Assembly: GCA_965261795.1 (NCBI GenBank)
Contig: OZ253476.1
Span: 4,588,001-4,652,000, forward strand
Direction: 5' to 3'
Length of the DNA: 64,000 bases
From: CBDCFV01 sp965261795
GTDB lineage: Bacteria > Chloroflexota > Dehalococcoidia > Lucifugimonadales > UBA3495
A program made the position numbers and the translations under genes. The notes beneath the pieces are model-generated. The model did no database searches. It worked only from the letters and a program-made list of their open reading frames with translations, and was not told the origin of the DNA. Of the stretch, positions 55,319 to 63,275 are shown one piece after another (position 1 is the first letter of the stretch; each line of letters begins with the position of its first letter).

Positions 55319-58300
55319 TCACCGCACCGTCATAACCTTCATAACCTCATCCCCCAAGTGGTTAATAACCTTAACGGCTATGCGGCCGGTTTCGGGCTTG
55401 GGGAACGGCCGCGACGTGGCGCTGTGCAGCGTGGCCCAAGCGTCCTCATCGATTTCGGCCCGCAGCGTGGTCTTCAGCGATTTGTAGGGGTCGCCGGCGC
55501 CCAGGAAGTAGGCGTGGCGGACGAAGAAGCTCTCCTGATTGTAGTCGGTGTCGATGAACCAGCAGGCGATGCCCTCCGGCCCGTCGCTGCGCACCTCGCC
55601 GGTGTTGGGGTGGAACACGTCCACGCCGTTGACGGTGACCTGTGTCCAGTGGTCAGTGGTCAGTGACAGGGGGAAGTCCGCGGCCTTCAAGTTCTGGACC
55701 GCAGCGAGCGTTTGAGTCCGTTCAGCATCCGTCCGACCTCGGACGCTTGGGCCAGCAGGGGCTTGACCTGTTCCTCCCGGGCCATCCCCAGCCGCTGTGA
55801 CAGTATCAGAAACGTCTCTGTTTCCGCCAGCGACCCGCTGGCTATCCCCAGGAAGTTCAGGAACTCCCTCGTCCCGTGACGTTCCGCCCCCTCCGCTATG
55901 TTCGCTGCTACCGACAACGCTGCCCGTCTCACCTGTCCGGTAATTCCGAACCGCTCCTCCGGTGGAAGCTGCGCAGAGACGCGATAAACCATCTCCGCCA
56001 ACTCCATTGATTTCTTCCAGACTTCCAAGTCCTGATAGCTCTTTAACGTGCTCATACTGCGCAACCATCCTCCCGCCACTGGCCACCAGCCACTGACCAC
56101 TGGTCACTGATATATCCGGCTCGCCGAAGATAACAAACAGGTTCCCGTTGCCCGTGTTCTTCAACTCCCCGGCCATGTGCAGGTCAGCGTTCATGCGGGC
56201 CTTCAGCACCGGCACCCGCCCCAGGCTCTCGAACTCGGTGGTGTGAGCGTCGTAGTTGAAAGCGCAGGCAATCAGCACGTCGAACTGGCACTCTGCCGCT
56301 TCCCGCGCCGCCTCCACTAGGTCGGGACGCGACACCGTGCCGAACTCCGGGCCGACAAAGATGGCGGCGCGTTTCTCCGGGCCCGCCGGAGCATCACTGT
56401 CGTCAAGCTCACCACCTTCAATGTACCGCCCGTCGGCGCATACCAGCCGGCCCGGCCAGGGCGTCAGGGATGTGAAGGTGATGCGGTCTTCCTTGTGGGC
56501 CTGCTGGACGCCGGAGCGTTTCAGGTTCTCTAGGATGACCTGACCGAAGTCGTAGCCCGTGCCGTAGCCGTTTCGGGCCTCGGCGATGCCGTCGATCACG
56601 TCACCGTTCTCGTCCACGCCCAGCACCCGGTGGGGCGATATGCTCTCCACGGTAAAGGGGCCGGCCACCCGCACCTTGCTGCGGTCCTCGTAGGGCTTGT
56701 CGTACAGGTACTCGTACTCTGCCCGGGCGGCAATGGAGGCGTCAATCTCCCTCTGCCGGGCGATGCGCAGCTTCCAGTAGTCGGTGAGCCAGTGGTCAGT
56801 GTCCAGCGACCAATCATCCGGCCTTTCCCGGTGGATTTCCCATTCCTCCAGCGGGCCTCCCCCGGTTGACCACTGGCCACTGGCTTCTGACAACTGACGC
56901 CTGACCGGCTCCAGCTTCTCCTGGTGCTTCTCCCAGATGACGTCAATTTCCGTGTTGCGAGCGATGTCCCGCAGGGTGATGTGGGGGACCCGCTTGTAGA
57001 CGAACCCCTGCCGCACATTGCCGTAGGTGGGCATCTCTGACGGGGCGCGGCGGGCGAGGTCGGCCTCCTTGAGCTGACCGTCGCGGCTGTCGGCTAGAAT
57101 GTAGTAGGGATAACGGGCGCCCATGATGCGGGCGCGGGCCAGGGCCAAAGCGACGCGGGAGGTGTCGATAGTGATCCATCGTCGGCCCCACTGCTCAGCC
57201 ACGTAGACAGTCGTGCCGGAGCCGCAGGTAGGGTCCAGCACCAGGTCGCCAGGGTCGGTCGTCATCAAAATGCAGCGTTCTATTACCTTGGAGTTTGTTT
57301 GTACGACATAAGTCTTGTCGTCTGTGAAATTGCCTGTACTCGTATCGGTCCAAATATTGCCATGAACAGCTAATTCAAAATCCTCGTGATACCGTACAAA
57401 ACGTATGGAATTTCCCGCAGTATGCAGCCGCCCAGCCTTCGCAAGACGCTCCATTCCTGCCGGATAATTGGCCTTCCAATGGGAGTTCTTATTCCACGGA
57501 TCATCGGTCTTATTTTGAAAAGTAAACGGCTGCGGACTGCGAGATCGACCTTGGGAGATCAGATTGTCTGGTGCGTAGGGTTTGGTTCCATCAGGAATTT
57601 CACCGGCTCTCCTTTCGGACGCTGTTACCCCTCGGCATGTGAAGTCCTGAAACATGAGCCATCGCGCATTGCCCTCACCTATTTGGAAGTTTTTCCTAAA
57701 AAACGGATTTCTCGATTTGCCGGTCTCCCTTCTCTTCGCATACCAAAGAACATAGTCCGAGATATTTCCGACATATTCAGACTGGAAACCAGTTGTTGTT
57801 TGAATAGATATTAAGCTGACAAAATTACCCTCCCCGAAAACTTCATCCATCAGTGCCCGTACCCGGTGCACATTCTCGTCGCCGATCTGTACGAAGATGG
57901 AACCCGACTCGGCCAGCAAGTCGCGGGCCACGGTGAGACGGTCTCGCAGGTAGGTCAGATAGGAGTGAATGCCGTCGCGCCAAGTGTCGCGGAAGGCCTT
58001 GACCTGCTCCGGCTCGCGGGTGATGTGCTCGCGGTTGCCGTCCCGCACGTCGCGGCTGGTGGTGGACCACTGGAAGTTGGAGTTGAACCGGATGCCGTAG
58101 GGCGGGTCGATGTAGATGCACTGCACCTTGCCCTGCAAACCTTCCCGCTCGGATAGGGAGGCCATCACCTGCAGGCTGTCGCCCAGGACCATGCGGTTCT
58201 GCCAGTAGCCCTCGTGCTGGTAGAACTCGGTGCGGTCGGCGCCCTCGGGCAGCCCGTTGAAGTCGGCGAACAAGTCCAGTTGCCGGTCATTCCCGCGCTT

Positions 58301-58627
58301 ACTGGCCGCTGACCACTGGCTACTGGACACCAAGTCCTCTATGAGAACTTTCGGGTGCACCTTCTCCTGGATGTACAGGGGCGGAACGTTCACCACCAGG
58401 TCGTCCAGGTCCTGCTCGTCCTTGCCCCGCCAGACCAGTTGCGGGTCCAGGTCCCGATTGCGCCGCTGGTAGGCCGCGCGCAGCGGCGACTCCGTATCTT
58501 TCCGCACCATCGACTGGTACTCCGCCGTGGGTATGTTGGTGCGGGTCTCTTGCTCGTGCCGCAGCGTCTCAACAGATTTACCTGGGGACTTGCCGATGGC
58601 GGTCCGGGGCCTTCTGGCTCTGGGCAT
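55319..58627 (-). CDS. Adenine-specific DNA methyltransferase, type III Mod-like, carrying a nested insertion
   Basis: 1102 residues. ATG at 58627 with AGGAGG 8 nt upstream. The b-class N6-adenine methyltransferase motifs are present: IYIDPPYGIRF (DPPY at 174-177) precedes VLDPTCGSGTT (465-473, AdoMet binding). The C-terminus VTVNGVDVFHPNTGEVRSDG..IACWFIDTDYN is also typical of this Mod family. Residues about 841-996 are foreign: they are the out-of-frame translation of a nested four-helix-bundle gene plus flanking repeats, yet the frame stays open. Three other small in-frame expansions contain SGQW/TDHW-type repeats (near 101-110, 582-590 and 606-617). No Res subunit is present in the window, so it is an orphan modification enzyme here. 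Confidence 0.9.
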   Translation of the reverse strand: MPRARRPRTAIGKSPGKSVETLRHEQETRTNIPTAEYQSMVRKDTESPLRAAYQRRNRDLDPQLVWRGKDEQDLDDLVVNVPPLYIQEKVHPKVLIEDLVSSSQWSAASKRGNDRQLDLFADFNGLPEGADRTEFYQHEGYWQNRMVLGDSLQVMASLSEREGLQGKVQCIYIDPPYGIRFNSNFQWSTTSRDVRDGNREHITREPEQVKAFRDTWRDGIHSYLTYLRDRLTVARDLLAESGSIFVQIGDENVHRVRALMDEVFGEGNFVSLISIQTTTGFQSEYVGNISDYVLWYAKRRETGKSRNPFFRKNFQIGEGNARWLMFQDFTCRGVTASERRAGEIPDGTKPYAPDNLISQGRSRSPQPFTFQNKTDDPWNKNSHWKANYPAGMERLAKAGRLHTAGNSIRFVRYHEDFELAVHGNIWTDTSTGNFTDDKTYVVQTNSKVIERCILMTTDPGDLVLDPTCGSGTTVYVAEQWGRRWITIDTSRVALALARARIMGARYPYYILADSRDGQLKEADLARRAPSEMPTYGNVRQGFVYKRVPHITLRDIARNTEIDVIWEKHQEKLEPVRRQLSEASGQWSTGGGPLEEWEIHRERPDDWSLDTDHWLTDYWKLRIARQREIDASIAARAEYEYLYDKPYEDRSKVRVAGPFTVESISPHRVLGVDENGDVIDGIAEARNGYGTGYDFGQVILENLKRSGVQQAHKEDRITFTSLTPWPGRLVCADGRYIEGGELDDSDAPAGPEKRAAIFVGPEFGTVSRPDLVEAAREAAECQFDVLIACAFNYDAHTTEFESLGRVPVLKARMNADLHMAGELKNTGNGNLFVIFGEPDISVTSGQWLVASGGRMVAQYEHVKELSGLGSLEEINGVGGDGLSRLCAASTGGAVRNYRTGETGSVVGSSEHSGGGGTSRDEGVPELPGDSQRVAGGNRDVSDTVTAAGDGPGGTGQAPAGPSVRGRTDAERTQTLAAVQNLKAADFPLSLTTDHWTQVTVNGVDVFHPNTGEVRSDGPEGIACWFIDTDYNQESFFVRHAYFLGAGDPYKSLKTTLRAEIDEDAWATLHSATSRPFPKPETGRIAVKVINHLGDEVMKVMTVR
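55640..56110. mobile_element. Insert in the methyltransferase gene carrying a four-helix-bundle gene
   Basis: About 470 bp with no counterpart in the Mod family, lying between GEPDIS and VTVNGVDVF. It is bounded by short repeats in inverse orientation: CCAGTGGTCAGTGGTCAGTG at 55646-55665 and CCACTGACCACTGGTCACTG at 56090-56109. The inserted length (about 156 codons) keeps the host frame. The repeat-with-gene layout is like IVS elements that carry S23-type proteins. Confidence 0.75.
55687..56055 (-). CDS. Four-helix-bundle protein (S23/IVS-type)
   Basis: 122 residues from the ATG at 56055: KSYQDLEVWKKSMELAEMVYRVSAQLPPEERFGITGQVRRAALSVAANIAEGAERHG (split here for description) followed by FLNFLGIASGSLAETETFLILS. 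This is the standard four-helix-bundle protein encoded by 23S rRNA intervening sequences and scattered in many genomes. Function unknown. It lies in another frame of the same strand inside the methyltransferase gene. Confidence 0.9.
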   Translation of the reverse strand: MSTLKSYQDLEVWKKSMELAEMVYRVSAQLPPEERFGITGQVRRAALSVAANIAEGAERHGTREFLNFLGIASGSLAETETFLILSQRLGMAREEQVKPLLAQASEVGRMLNGLKRSLRSRT

Positions 58628-58694
58628 ATTGGTTTCCTCCTGACAATTTCATCCACGAAGGGGTGCGAAGGTTCACGAAGGACTTGTTGGCCCG

Positions 58695-59108
58695 TCAACG
58701 GATTACCAGCAGGGATGAGCCGTCGGAAAGTTGGAAGTAAAAGAAACCCCGGTCAACCGTGAACACGCGGCGCAGCGACAGACTCTCTGCTGCCGCAACT
58801 AAGAAAGCGTCGGCCAAGTCCATCCGGCTGTCCTGATATTGGCGCATCAGGGCCTCCATCCGGTCTGTTTCCTGGTCATCAGTCAAGTGCATTGCCAACA
58901 GTCCGGCGCGGCGCATATCCCAGAGGCGTGCCTGGAGAGCAAAAACCCTGGTGCGTCCCAAGAAATGCATCGCCTCGGTAAAGCACTGCCAGGTCGTAAC
59001 CATCGGTTCCCCTTGTAAGGCCTGCATCCTTGCTGCACATATAGCATGGTAAGGGTCTGAAGGATTTATATTGGCTACCAAGGGACCGGTATCAACGAGC
59101 AGCGTCAT
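58695..59108 (-). CDS. PIN-domain protein preceding the methyltransferase
   Basis: 137 residues: LVDTGPLVANINPSD, CFTEAMHFLG, RMDLADAFLVAAAESL and VFTVDRGFFYFQ make a complete PIN signature. It overlaps the upstream gene by 4 bp (ATGA) and ends 67 bp before the Mod gene, in the same direction. Probably an RNase toxin of a TA module with the 120-residue protein. Confidence 0.9.
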   Translation of the reverse strand: MTLLVDTGPLVANINPSDPYHAICAARMQALQGEPMVTTWQCFTEAMHFLGRTRVFALQARLWDMRRAGLLAMHLTDDQETDRMEALMRQYQDSRMDLADAFLVAAAESLSLRRVFTVDRGFFYFQLSDGSSLLVIR

Positions 59109-59467
59109 GCCTCATGTTTCCCTTCCACATGCTGTCGCTCGTACCTGAGGAACAAGAGGTAGAGCCTTCGTTGTTCTTTGTCGTGCCGGCCTTCTTCCTT
59201 CAGGAACAACAAGTGGCGTTCTCTATCGCTCAACCCCAACTGGCTCTCGTCCAGGTTGTGCTCGAATTCGCGAAAACGCAGCATCTCGGCTCCCTGGCGC
59301 AGGTGCTTCTCTTCCATGGTTTCGTAGTATGTCGGGCTGAGGTCCAACTCATCCAAGTGTTTCTCCAGTTCAGCATAATTTACCGGCTCCTGCTTGAAGC
59401 CGTAGTTGTGCAGGTCTTCCGGGGATTTGCCGGTTTTGTTGGCGCGGGGACCTCTGGCTTCAGACAT
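59105..59467 (-). CDS. Charged helical protein, putative antitoxin for the PIN toxin
   Basis: 120 residues, rich in Glu, Lys, Arg and Leu. A basic N-terminus (EARGPRANKTGKSPEDL) resembles the N-terminus of the Mod protein in the same operon (RARRPRTAIGKSPGKSVETL), possibly by chance. Then NYAELEKHLDELDLSPTYYETMEEKH and a long helix with LLFLKEEGRHDKEQRRLYLLFLRYERQHV. Coupled to the PIN gene. I do not recognise the family; its role as antitoxin is inferred from position. Confidence 0.65.
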   Translation of the reverse strand: MSEARGPRANKTGKSPEDLHNYGFKQEPVNYAELEKHLDELDLSPTYYETMEEKHLRQGAEMLRFREFEHNLDESQLGLSDRERHLLFLKEEGRHDKEQRRLYLLFLRYERQHVEGKHEA

Positions 59468-59503
59468 GGCTGTTGGCCTCCTCTACAATTTCATCCACGA
59501 CTA

Positions 59504-59857
59504 GGTTCTGTTGACATTTCCCCGTCATTCCCGCGCAGGCGGGAATCCATAGGTTCTGTTGACATTTCCCCGTCATTCCCGCGCAGGCGGGAATCCATAG
59601 GTTCTGTTGACATTTCCCCGTCATTCCCGCGCAGGCGGGAATCCATAGGTTCTGTTGACATTTCCCCGTCATTCCCGCGCAGGCGGGAATCCATAGGTTC
59701 TGTTGACATTTCCCTGTCATTCCCGCGCAGGCGGGAATCCATAGACTTCTAATCGGAGAGAACGTGACTGGCTGATAGTGCTTCTGGATTCCCGCTTTCG
59801 CGGGAATCACGTTATGGGGTTACTGGACTGCCTGATTTCGCAAATGTCAACAGAGCC
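59504..59857. mobile_element. Family C miniature element with five-fold end expansion
   Basis: TA duplicated at 59502-59503 and 59858-59859. The left end plus first hairpin, a 48-bp unit from GGTTCTGTTGACATTTCCCC to GGGAATCCATA, is repeated five times in tandem (one point change in the last). The remaining right side equals the 162-bp copies. It lies just upstream of the 59467 gene start. Confidence 0.9.
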
Positions 59858-59870
59858 TAGACACGAATGT

Positions 59871-60065
59871 TCACGAATAAAGAATCATGGCAAGGTATGG
59901 CCCTGCGCCAAAGCGCCCCAAGGCTTTCTTGTGGGCCTCCTCGTAAGAACTGTAGATACCGGCAAGCTTCCTGTTGTGCACGACCACCCAATCACCCCGA
60001 TGTTGCATCTCCAGGTGTTCCCGTATATGCCCGTAGGCGGATATGTTCATCTCCAGTGGGTCCAT
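59871..60065 (-). CDS. DUF5678-like small protein, 3' end altered
   Basis: 64 residues from the ATG at 60065 (AGAGG 5 nt upstream). AYGHIREHLEMQHRGDWVVVHNRKLAGIYSSYEEAHKKALGRFGAGPYL matches small conserved proteins often found beside toxin-antitoxin or protease genes. After GPYL relatives continue with a longer tail, but here it ends AMILYS at a stop 14 bp from a family C element, suggesting 3' truncation. The 180 bp upstream shows nothing clear. Confidence 0.6.
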   Translation of the reverse strand: MDPLEMNISAYGHIREHLEMQHRGDWVVVHNRKLAGIYSSYEEAHKKALGRFGAGPYLAMILYS

Positions 60066-60261
60066 AGTGTCCTCTATCAAAACCCGGTTTCACGCGGGAA
60101 ATCCCGCTGTCTGGTAAGATCAACCCCTTCCAGCGGGGCAGCCGCCAGTCCGTAGGCGCATAATCGGCGTCCACGCCCAGTTCTCAACGCCTGCCAAATT
60201 GTTGGGCATTCTTGTAGACCATCACCATCCGCTGACCCCGACCGACTTTAGAAATCACCCG

Positions 60262-60732
60262 TCACAATTCCCCCAATGCCTCGTCAGGAGAAACTACTGT
60301 CAGCCCGTACGTGTCCTGAATCCCCGATTCCTGCAGGTCGTCTCGAAGAGCCCCGTCAGTCGTGACAAGTATCGCCCCGGACTCCACAGCCAGCCTCACG
60401 ATATAAGTGTCGTCTGTACTGCCGGGCGGAATCGACCCTTCTTCATCGAAGGAAGGCGCGGTGTGACCCAAGCCGTCCACCTTGTTGACAATCGTAAGGG
60501 CGTTCCAAAGAACACGGAGTAAGTGAGATCCCATTTGGGGCAGTTGGTAACCGGGCCGGTTGAGTTGTTCGTCAAACTTGTCCCACAGAATGTCATCCAC
60601 CACGATGGTGTGACATATCTCGATTATCTGTTGGACCAGTTCGGAGCAGACGGGGTTGGGAGCGCCTTCCTCATCAAGCCCCTGTTGAGCGAGTATTACA
60701 ACGTTTTCGTCCAGGATGAAGCGGGGCGTCAT
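60262..60732 (-). CDS. PIN-like nuclease, partner of an AAA ATPase
   Basis: 156 residues. FILDENVVILAQQGLD (first Asp), VVDDILWDKFDEQL (acidic), and STDDTYIVRLAVESGAILVTTDGALRDDL with the late Asp cluster. This is a PIN-like arrangement, larger than VapC. The start overlaps the stop of the ATPase gene (ATGA), so the two are translationally coupled. Candidate effector of a two-gene defence or toxin cassette. Confidence 0.75.
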   Translation of the reverse strand: MTPRFILDENVVILAQQGLDEEGAPNPVCSELVQQIIEICHTIVVDDILWDKFDEQLNRPGYQLPQMGSHLLRVLWNALTIVNKVDGLGHTAPSFDEEGSIPPGSTDDTYIVRLAVESGAILVTTDGALRDDLQESGIQDTYGLTVVSPDEALGEL

Positions 60733-61970
60733 GCTTTGGCGCGTAGCGCATCCACAAACCGCCGCATTTCGTCCAAGTCCGTCTCGAAGAAACTCCGCAG
60801 CCCGCCCACCACCTGACCATGCTCGGTTACTTCTATTTCCTGGGCGGAACAGACGCCGTTCTCGTCCTTTTCGAAGGAGTATATGACGACCTCTTCCGGC
60901 GATAGCTTCCCTTCCGCCACCAAGGTAAGCAGTCTTCCCGCCACATGCTCGCTGTGCGTGGTCATGATTATCTGCTTATTGTCCGCTTTAGCCTCCTCCA
61001 CCAGCACCGACGCCAAGTCGGCTTGCGCCTTGGGGTGAAGGTGGACTTCCGGCTCCTCGATCAACACCGTAGCTCCCGGAACAGCCCTGACCACTTCAAA
61101 CAAGAGGGGCACCAGAATGTTCGTTCCAAATCCCTCTGCAACAAGGCTGAAATCCCCAGCTCTGGCCTCGGAAATCGGTTTCGCCGATTGCGGAGGAACG
61201 GTGTCTGTTCTGAACCCGACCCCCGTCACTTGTTTCATTAAATGTGAAACCTTTTCGACATCCCGTCGAGAATAGGCCAAAGTGGTGGCCATGTTTTCTT
61301 CCTGCTTGCCCAGTCCTTCGCCACCGGAAATGTCCGCGAAGAGTTCCGGACCCAATTGATAGCTTCCTCGGCCTAACGCCCTGGCCGCAGGAACTATCTT
61401 CATTTTTGCCATGGTATTTGCGGGGGCCTGTGATATTTGCTCCCAAACCTCAGGAAGGGCTTCTACAAGCCCTGAATAGCCTGTTAACATGAAGTTGTTG
61501 ATCCCATTTCCCTCTTGATAGAAGATACTACCTAAAGGGGTGTTGACACGCGCGGACCTTTCTGCTTGATCGAAAAACATCTGGCATTCCCGCCCGTGGA
61601 TTCTGAACGTAGTTCTTCCACGCTTGTCATTGAGCCTCGCGTCACCCCAATAACCGAGATCAATCGAAAAATCAACCTGACTGTCTACTGTTTCTGACTC
61701 GATATGCCAACACCCGGACAATGATAACCCAACGGGTATCGATGCAGCATCGGGACTTTGAAGCTTGAAGGCTTCCGGCGCGAACCACACCAAATCACCC
61801 TGCAACTTCAATGACCTGAGATCGTCCTTTGATTGCTTGAGCAACATCAACGCCTGCAGAACCCCGGACTTGCCGGTTCCATTGGGCCCTATCAGGACCG
61901 TAATCAACTTCGGATTGACGCTCAGGTTCCCGAAGCACTTGAAGTTACCCAGTGTGATGTTCGTTATCAT
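60729..61970 (-). CDS. AAA-family ATPase (AAA15/OLD-like, ABC-type head)
   Basis: 413 residues. N-terminal ITNITLGNFKCFGNLSV, Walker A GPNGTGKS at 28-35, an ABC-type signature region near 272-282 (FSLVAEGFGTN), Walker B TVLIEEPEVHLHP at 301-313, and the switch His in TTHSEH (338-342). No TOPRIM domain follows, so it is the ATPase alone. Such ATPases serve with separate nucleases in phage defence (for example Septu and PARIS), where the ATPase holds or triggers the effector. Here the effector candidate is the PIN-like protein downstream. Confidence 0.88.
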   Translation of the reverse strand: MITNITLGNFKCFGNLSVNPKLITVLIGPNGTGKSGVLQALMLLKQSKDDLRSLKLQGDLVWFAPEAFKLQSPDAASIPVGLSLSGCWHIESETVDSQVDFSIDLGYWGDARLNDKRGRTTFRIHGRECQMFFDQAERSARVNTPLGSIFYQEGNGINNFMLTGYSGLVEALPEVWEQISQAPANTMAKMKIVPAARALGRGSYQLGPELFADISGGEGLGKQEENMATTLAYSRRDVEKVSHLMKQVTGVGFRTDTVPPQSAKPISEARAGDFSLVAEGFGTNILVPLLFEVVRAVPGATVLIEEPEVHLHPKAQADLASVLVEEAKADNKQIIMTTHSEHVAGRLLTLVAEGKLSPEEVVIYSFEKDENGVCSAQEIEVTEHGQVVGGLRSFFETDLDEMRRFVDALRAKA

Positions 61971-62079
61971 GCCGACTATCCTAGTACCGTTTCCAGATAG
62001 ATTTGTTGATACGGTAAAGTTGCCTCTAACTCTGGATTCCCGGTTGCGCGGGTGGGAATGATTAACAGGTGAAACAGAT

Positions 62080-62451
62080 ATGCGATATAAGGCATATTCA
62101 AGTGGAAACGGTACTAGTGCGGATTATAACATCGGCCAGGATGCGATAGCGGATGCTCAACTACAAGCTCAGCGAGTCAGATCAATCGAACTCCGACGAG
62201 GCCAATCTACCCCTGATCGGTCCCATTATCTCGTTAGGCCGTCTCCATTAACCGTGTACCCACTCAGTGAGGTAGACTCATCAGTGTGCGGAGATTGGGA
62301 CAACTTGAATCAATGGAAGCCTTTGACGGACTTGGACACACCTTTGAATGAGGCCGTAATATTGGCAAAGCACATTGCGTCGTTTGGAAATCATTACAAT
62401 CCTGAAGAGGTGGACAATGCGTGTCACCGAATATCCAGACATACACGGTAG
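62080..62451 (+). CDS. Hypothetical protein overlapping the DUF1643 gene
   Basis: 123 residues, ATG at 62080 with AGGTGA about 7 nt upstream. Hydrophilic, no motif recognised. It contains QDAIADAQLQAQRVRSIELRRGQ and LNEAVILAKHIASFGNHYNP. It overlaps the next gene by 35 bp. Divergent from the ATPase gene with a 109-bp gap holding both promoters. Confidence 0.5.
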   Translation: MRYKAYSSGNGTSADYNIGQDAIADAQLQAQRVRSIELRRGQSTPDRSHYLVRPSPLTVYPLSEVDSSVCGDWDNLNQWKPLTDLDTPLNEAVILAKHIASFGNHYNPEEVDNACHRISRHTR

Positions 62452-62944
62452 TCACCGCTACTACCTGAGAGTTGAAGGGTTACCTTTGGGCGGAAAGCTT
62501 GACCAAGGCGAGGCAGTCTTTCTAATGCGTAATCCGGCAACTGCCGTAGGAGACGAAGGGAGATATCACCATACCCGGAACATCTGCTGCCTTAGGTCTC
62601 AAAGCTGGGGATATGGGACTATCACTGAGATCAATCTCTTCGGTCTCAGGGCCAAGGATAAAGCCCAGTTGTTCAGGGCCCAAGGCCAAGCCACTAACTT
62701 GGTGGGGGATGAGAATGACCAAGTAATTTACGAAACAGTTTCGAATGCGGATTTAATTGTGGTTGGTTGGGGCACCACTGGCGGAAACAAAGCTTTTGCC
62801 AATAAGGTTCAGGACGTGATCAGACTCATTCAACCCCTGGGCAAACAACTCTACTGTTTTGAAAAGATTAATGGCGGGTCTCCTAAGCATCCCATGACTT
62901 CCAAGCGAGTGGACAATGTTAAAGACCTTACACCTTGGCCGTGA
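62417..62944 (+). CDS. DUF1643 domain protein
   Basis: 175 residues from the ATG at 62417. VFLMRNPATAVGD, SQSWGYGTITEINLFGLRAKD, LIVVGWGTTGG and GGSPKHPM are the DUF1643 blocks (usual form LNPSTAD, WGYG, NLFA-RAT, AWG, G-P-HPL). Function unknown; members occur in phage and mobile regions. Possibly translationally linked to the 123-residue gene. Confidence 0.85.
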   Translation: MRVTEYPDIHGSHRYYLRVEGLPLGGKLDQGEAVFLMRNPATAVGDEGRYHHTRNICCLRSQSWGYGTITEINLFGLRAKDKAQLFRAQGQATNLVGDENDQVIYETVSNADLIVVGWGTTGGNKAFANKVQDVIRLIQPLGKQLYCFEKINGGSPKHPMTSKRVDNVKDLTPWP

Positions 62945-63113
62945 GGGACAAAAAGAGTCGGTTTCACATGGTGATACGGACATCTATGGGACGGCCAATC
63001 CCGACTCGTGGTTGGGCCATGCCGTTGCCATAACATTCGGCTTGCATACCCCAGCGAATCATATCTAGGCCGCGGTAGGGCCTCAGCTGGCCTGAAATAG
63101 ACCAAGGTATGTA

Positions 63114-63275
63114 GGTTCTGTTGACATTTCCCCGTCATTCCCGCGCAGGCGGGAATCCATAGACTTCTAATCGGAGAGAACGTGACTGGCTGATAGTGCT
63201 TCTGGATTCCTGCTTTCGCGGGAATGACGTTATGGGGTTACTGGACTGCCTGATTTCGCAAATGTCAACAGAGCC
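63114..63275. mobile_element. Family C miniature element, copy with TA duplication
   Basis: 162 bp, nearly identical to 37504-37665 (I see two differences). TA at 63112-63113 and 63276-63277. The high similarity between distant copies points to recent movement. Confidence 0.92.

Noticed and set aside
55687..56100. Reading residues 841-996 of the methyltransferase as a real extra domain
   Set aside because: The segment is Gly/Ser-rich and is the out-of-frame version of a recognisable four-helix-bundle gene; relatives join the flanks directly.
59114..59752. 212-codon plus-strand frame ending in GSVDISPSFPRRRES repeats
   Set aside because: Antisense of the 120-residue gene joined to the translated family C end repeats.
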